Shown: positions 62,630-64,000 of the stretch, piece after piece | Numbering within the stretch: the first letter of the stretch is position 1 | How the letters are laid out: each line of letters opens with the position of its first letter | Source of the DNA: a bacterium | Lineage (GTDB): Bacteria > Patescibacteriota > Gracilibacteria > BD1-5 > UBA6164 | Direction of reading: 5' to 3' | Length of the DNA stretch: 64,000 bases | Assembly: GCA_024635475.1 (NCBI GenBank) | Contig: JAGXIW010000003.1 | Coordinates: 186,001 to 250,000, forward strand | Translations under genes and position numbers: made by a program | The notes under the pieces: model-generated | What the model was told of the DNA's origin: nothing | What the model saw: the letters and a program-made list of their open reading frames with translations, nothing else | The model's database searches: none

Positions 62630-64000
62630 CTATTCATCATCATCAAGTTTGAATCATCTGTCTTCTCTGATTTTCAAAGCAACATTAGTTGGAACTTCTT
62701 CATAATGATCAAATTCCATTATGTAAACAGCTCTACCTTGAGTTGCACTTCTTAGATCAGTAGCATAACCAAACATCTCTGAAAGTGGTACAAAACAATT
62801 AATAATTTTTGCTTGACCTCTTTGTCCCATTTCTTCAATTCTACCTCTTTTACTATTTATTTGACCAAGTACATCACCCATATATTCTTCTGGAGTATTT
62901 ACTTCTACTTTCATTATAGGTTCTAAAAGTACAGGAGTTGCTTTTTTACAAGCATCTCTAAATGCTTTTGAAGCAGCAATTCTAAATGATAATTCACTCG
63001 AATCAACTTCATGATAAGAACCAAATGTAAGAGTAGCTTTTATATCAACCATTGGATATCAAGCTAGGTATCATCTTGTATAAGCTGCATTTAATCATTT
63101 TTCTACACCAGGTATAAATTCTTTAGGGATAACTCAACCAACAACTTTATTAACAAATTTATTGATTTTCTTTATTCCATTATCATCTTCATCAGCAACT
63201 TTGTATGGTTCAAAAGATATGATAACGTGACCAAATTGTCATCTACCTCAAGTTTGTTTACTATATTTATGTTCAACATCTTTAACAGGATTTTTGATTG
63301 TTTCTCTATAAGCAACTTGTGGAGCTCATACAGCACATTCTACTTTAAATTCTCTTCTCATTCTATCAACTATAATATCAAGGTGTAATTCACCCATTCA
63401 TGAGATAATAGTTTGAGATGTTTCATCATCAGTTCTAACTTTAAATGAAGGATCTTCTTCAGCTAATTTAGCTAAGGCAAATCACATTTTCTCTTGATCT
63501 GCTTTTGATTTTGGTTCAACAGAAACAGAGATTACTGGTTCTGGGAATTCTATAGCTTCAACTTTTAGTTTTTTATTTATATCACAAATTGTATCTCAAG
63601 TTTTAGTATCTTTTAATCATACTATAGCTCAGATATTTCAAGCTGAAATTTCTTCAACTTCTTGTCTGTTATTAGCATGCATTTGAAGAAGTCTTCAAAT
63701 TCTTTCTTTTTCTCAACTTGTTGCATTATATACATAAGAACCAGCTCTTAGAGTACCAGTATAAACTCTAGCAAAACAAAGTTTACCAACAAAAGGATCA
63801 GTCATTATTTTGAAAGCAATTGCAGCAAGAGGAGAATCGACAGCTACTTTTATATCTTCTTTTATTTCTTTATCATCAGGATCCATAACAGTTAATATTC
63901 AATTATTTACATCCATAGGACTAGGTAAATAATCACAAGCAGCATCTATCATAAGTTGAACTCATACATTTTGTAATGCAGATCCACAAAGTACAGCATA
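62630..64000 (-). CDS. fusA: Elongation factor G (C-terminal 456 codons, partial)
   Basis: The frame is open to the right edge, so the N-terminal GTPase core is outside. Visible are domain II ([48 protein letters not shown]), domain III ([20 protein letters not shown]), domain IV ([29 protein letters not shown] with the glycine-rich loop) and domain V ([40 protein letters not shown], ending REDRGFKLDDDE). EF-G drives ribosome translocation. Gly codons GGT and TGA both occur, the former more in this highly expressed gene. Confidence 0.96.

Noticed and set aside
1-64000. Many apparent truncated genes and pseudogenes
   Set aside because: All breaks are at TGA codons. With TGA as Gly the genes are full length, so no pseudogene call is justified.

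Overview
The window is about 64 kb of very AT-rich DNA from a bacterium that reads UGA as glycine (translation table 25). Under the standard code nearly every gene breaks into pieces; when TGA is read as Gly, intact full-length families appear, with TGA at invariant glycines such as the P-loops of UvrA and RuvB and the G1 loop of IF2. That code, the small single-pass genes and the AT content point to the Candidatus Gracilibacteria / Absconditabacteria (BD1-5/SR1) branch of the Patescibacteria (CPR). All coordinates below assume TGA = Gly and only TAA/TAG as stops. No tRNA, rRNA or CRISPR array was found.

Layout. 0-1.1 kb: edge-truncated heavy-metal-domain membrane transporter. 1.3-2.3 kb: rpsF-ssb-rpsR. 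2.4-5.3 kb (minus): thiI, an O-methyltransferase, ftsX. 5.4-6.6 kb: queA carrying an in-frame palindromic repeat. 6.6-14.6 kb (minus): pilin-formylglycine-enzyme-like fusion, fmt, a prepilin, a MraY/WecA-type glycosyl-phosphate transferase, membrane proteins, a UMPH-1-like nucleotidase, an HD phosphohydrolase, glyA. 14.8-16.1 kb (minus): S41 protease. 16.4-26.6 kb (plus): GspF-N-like protein, polytopic membrane protein, leucyl aminopeptidase, DUF1653, ComF, a small unknown, uvrA, murB, an RsuA-type pseudouridine synthase. 26.7-35.1 kb: secreted protein, GtrA, DinG-type helicase with exonuclease domain, then a type IV pilus block (two single-pass membrane proteins, PilB, PilC). 35.1-36.05 kb: a repeat-rich non-coding region. 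36.06-39.6 kb: a 1,173-residue SLH-domain surface protein. 39.6-42.5 kb: a small accessory block (DUF3800, an unknown, a likely toxin-antitoxin pair) lying between two near-identical terminators. 42.6-46.1 kb: cyclic-nucleotide-binding protein, infB, jag/khpB. 46.2-53.8 kb: a candidate unusual envelope/secretion apparatus: an exported helical-repeat protein, six membrane proteins built from one, or three tandem copies, of a VirB2/TrbC-like two-helix unit, and a VirD4/TraG-type coupling ATPase. 54.0-57.1 kb: SH3-like secreted protein, FemAB-like ligase with a second in-frame repeat insertion, uridine kinase-CYTH fusion. 57.1-64 kb: ruvB, rny, lgt, a ComEC lacking the metallo-beta-lactamase domain, and the C-terminal part of fusA.

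Function together. The set suits a host-attached, DNA-scavenging cell: type IV pilus parts, ComEC, ComF, nucleotide/amino-acid salvage enzymes, an S-layer-like coat and a secretion-like cluster, next to core translation and repair genes. Two sequence-level signals cut across genes: a heptamer GTAGACA / TGTCTAC present about 40 times where about 5 are expected, in all reading frames and on both strands (candidate uptake or recombination signal), and a family of dispersed palindromes beginning TGTCAT(T/C)CTGA, two copies of which sit inside protein-coding genes and are readable only because TGA is glycine.
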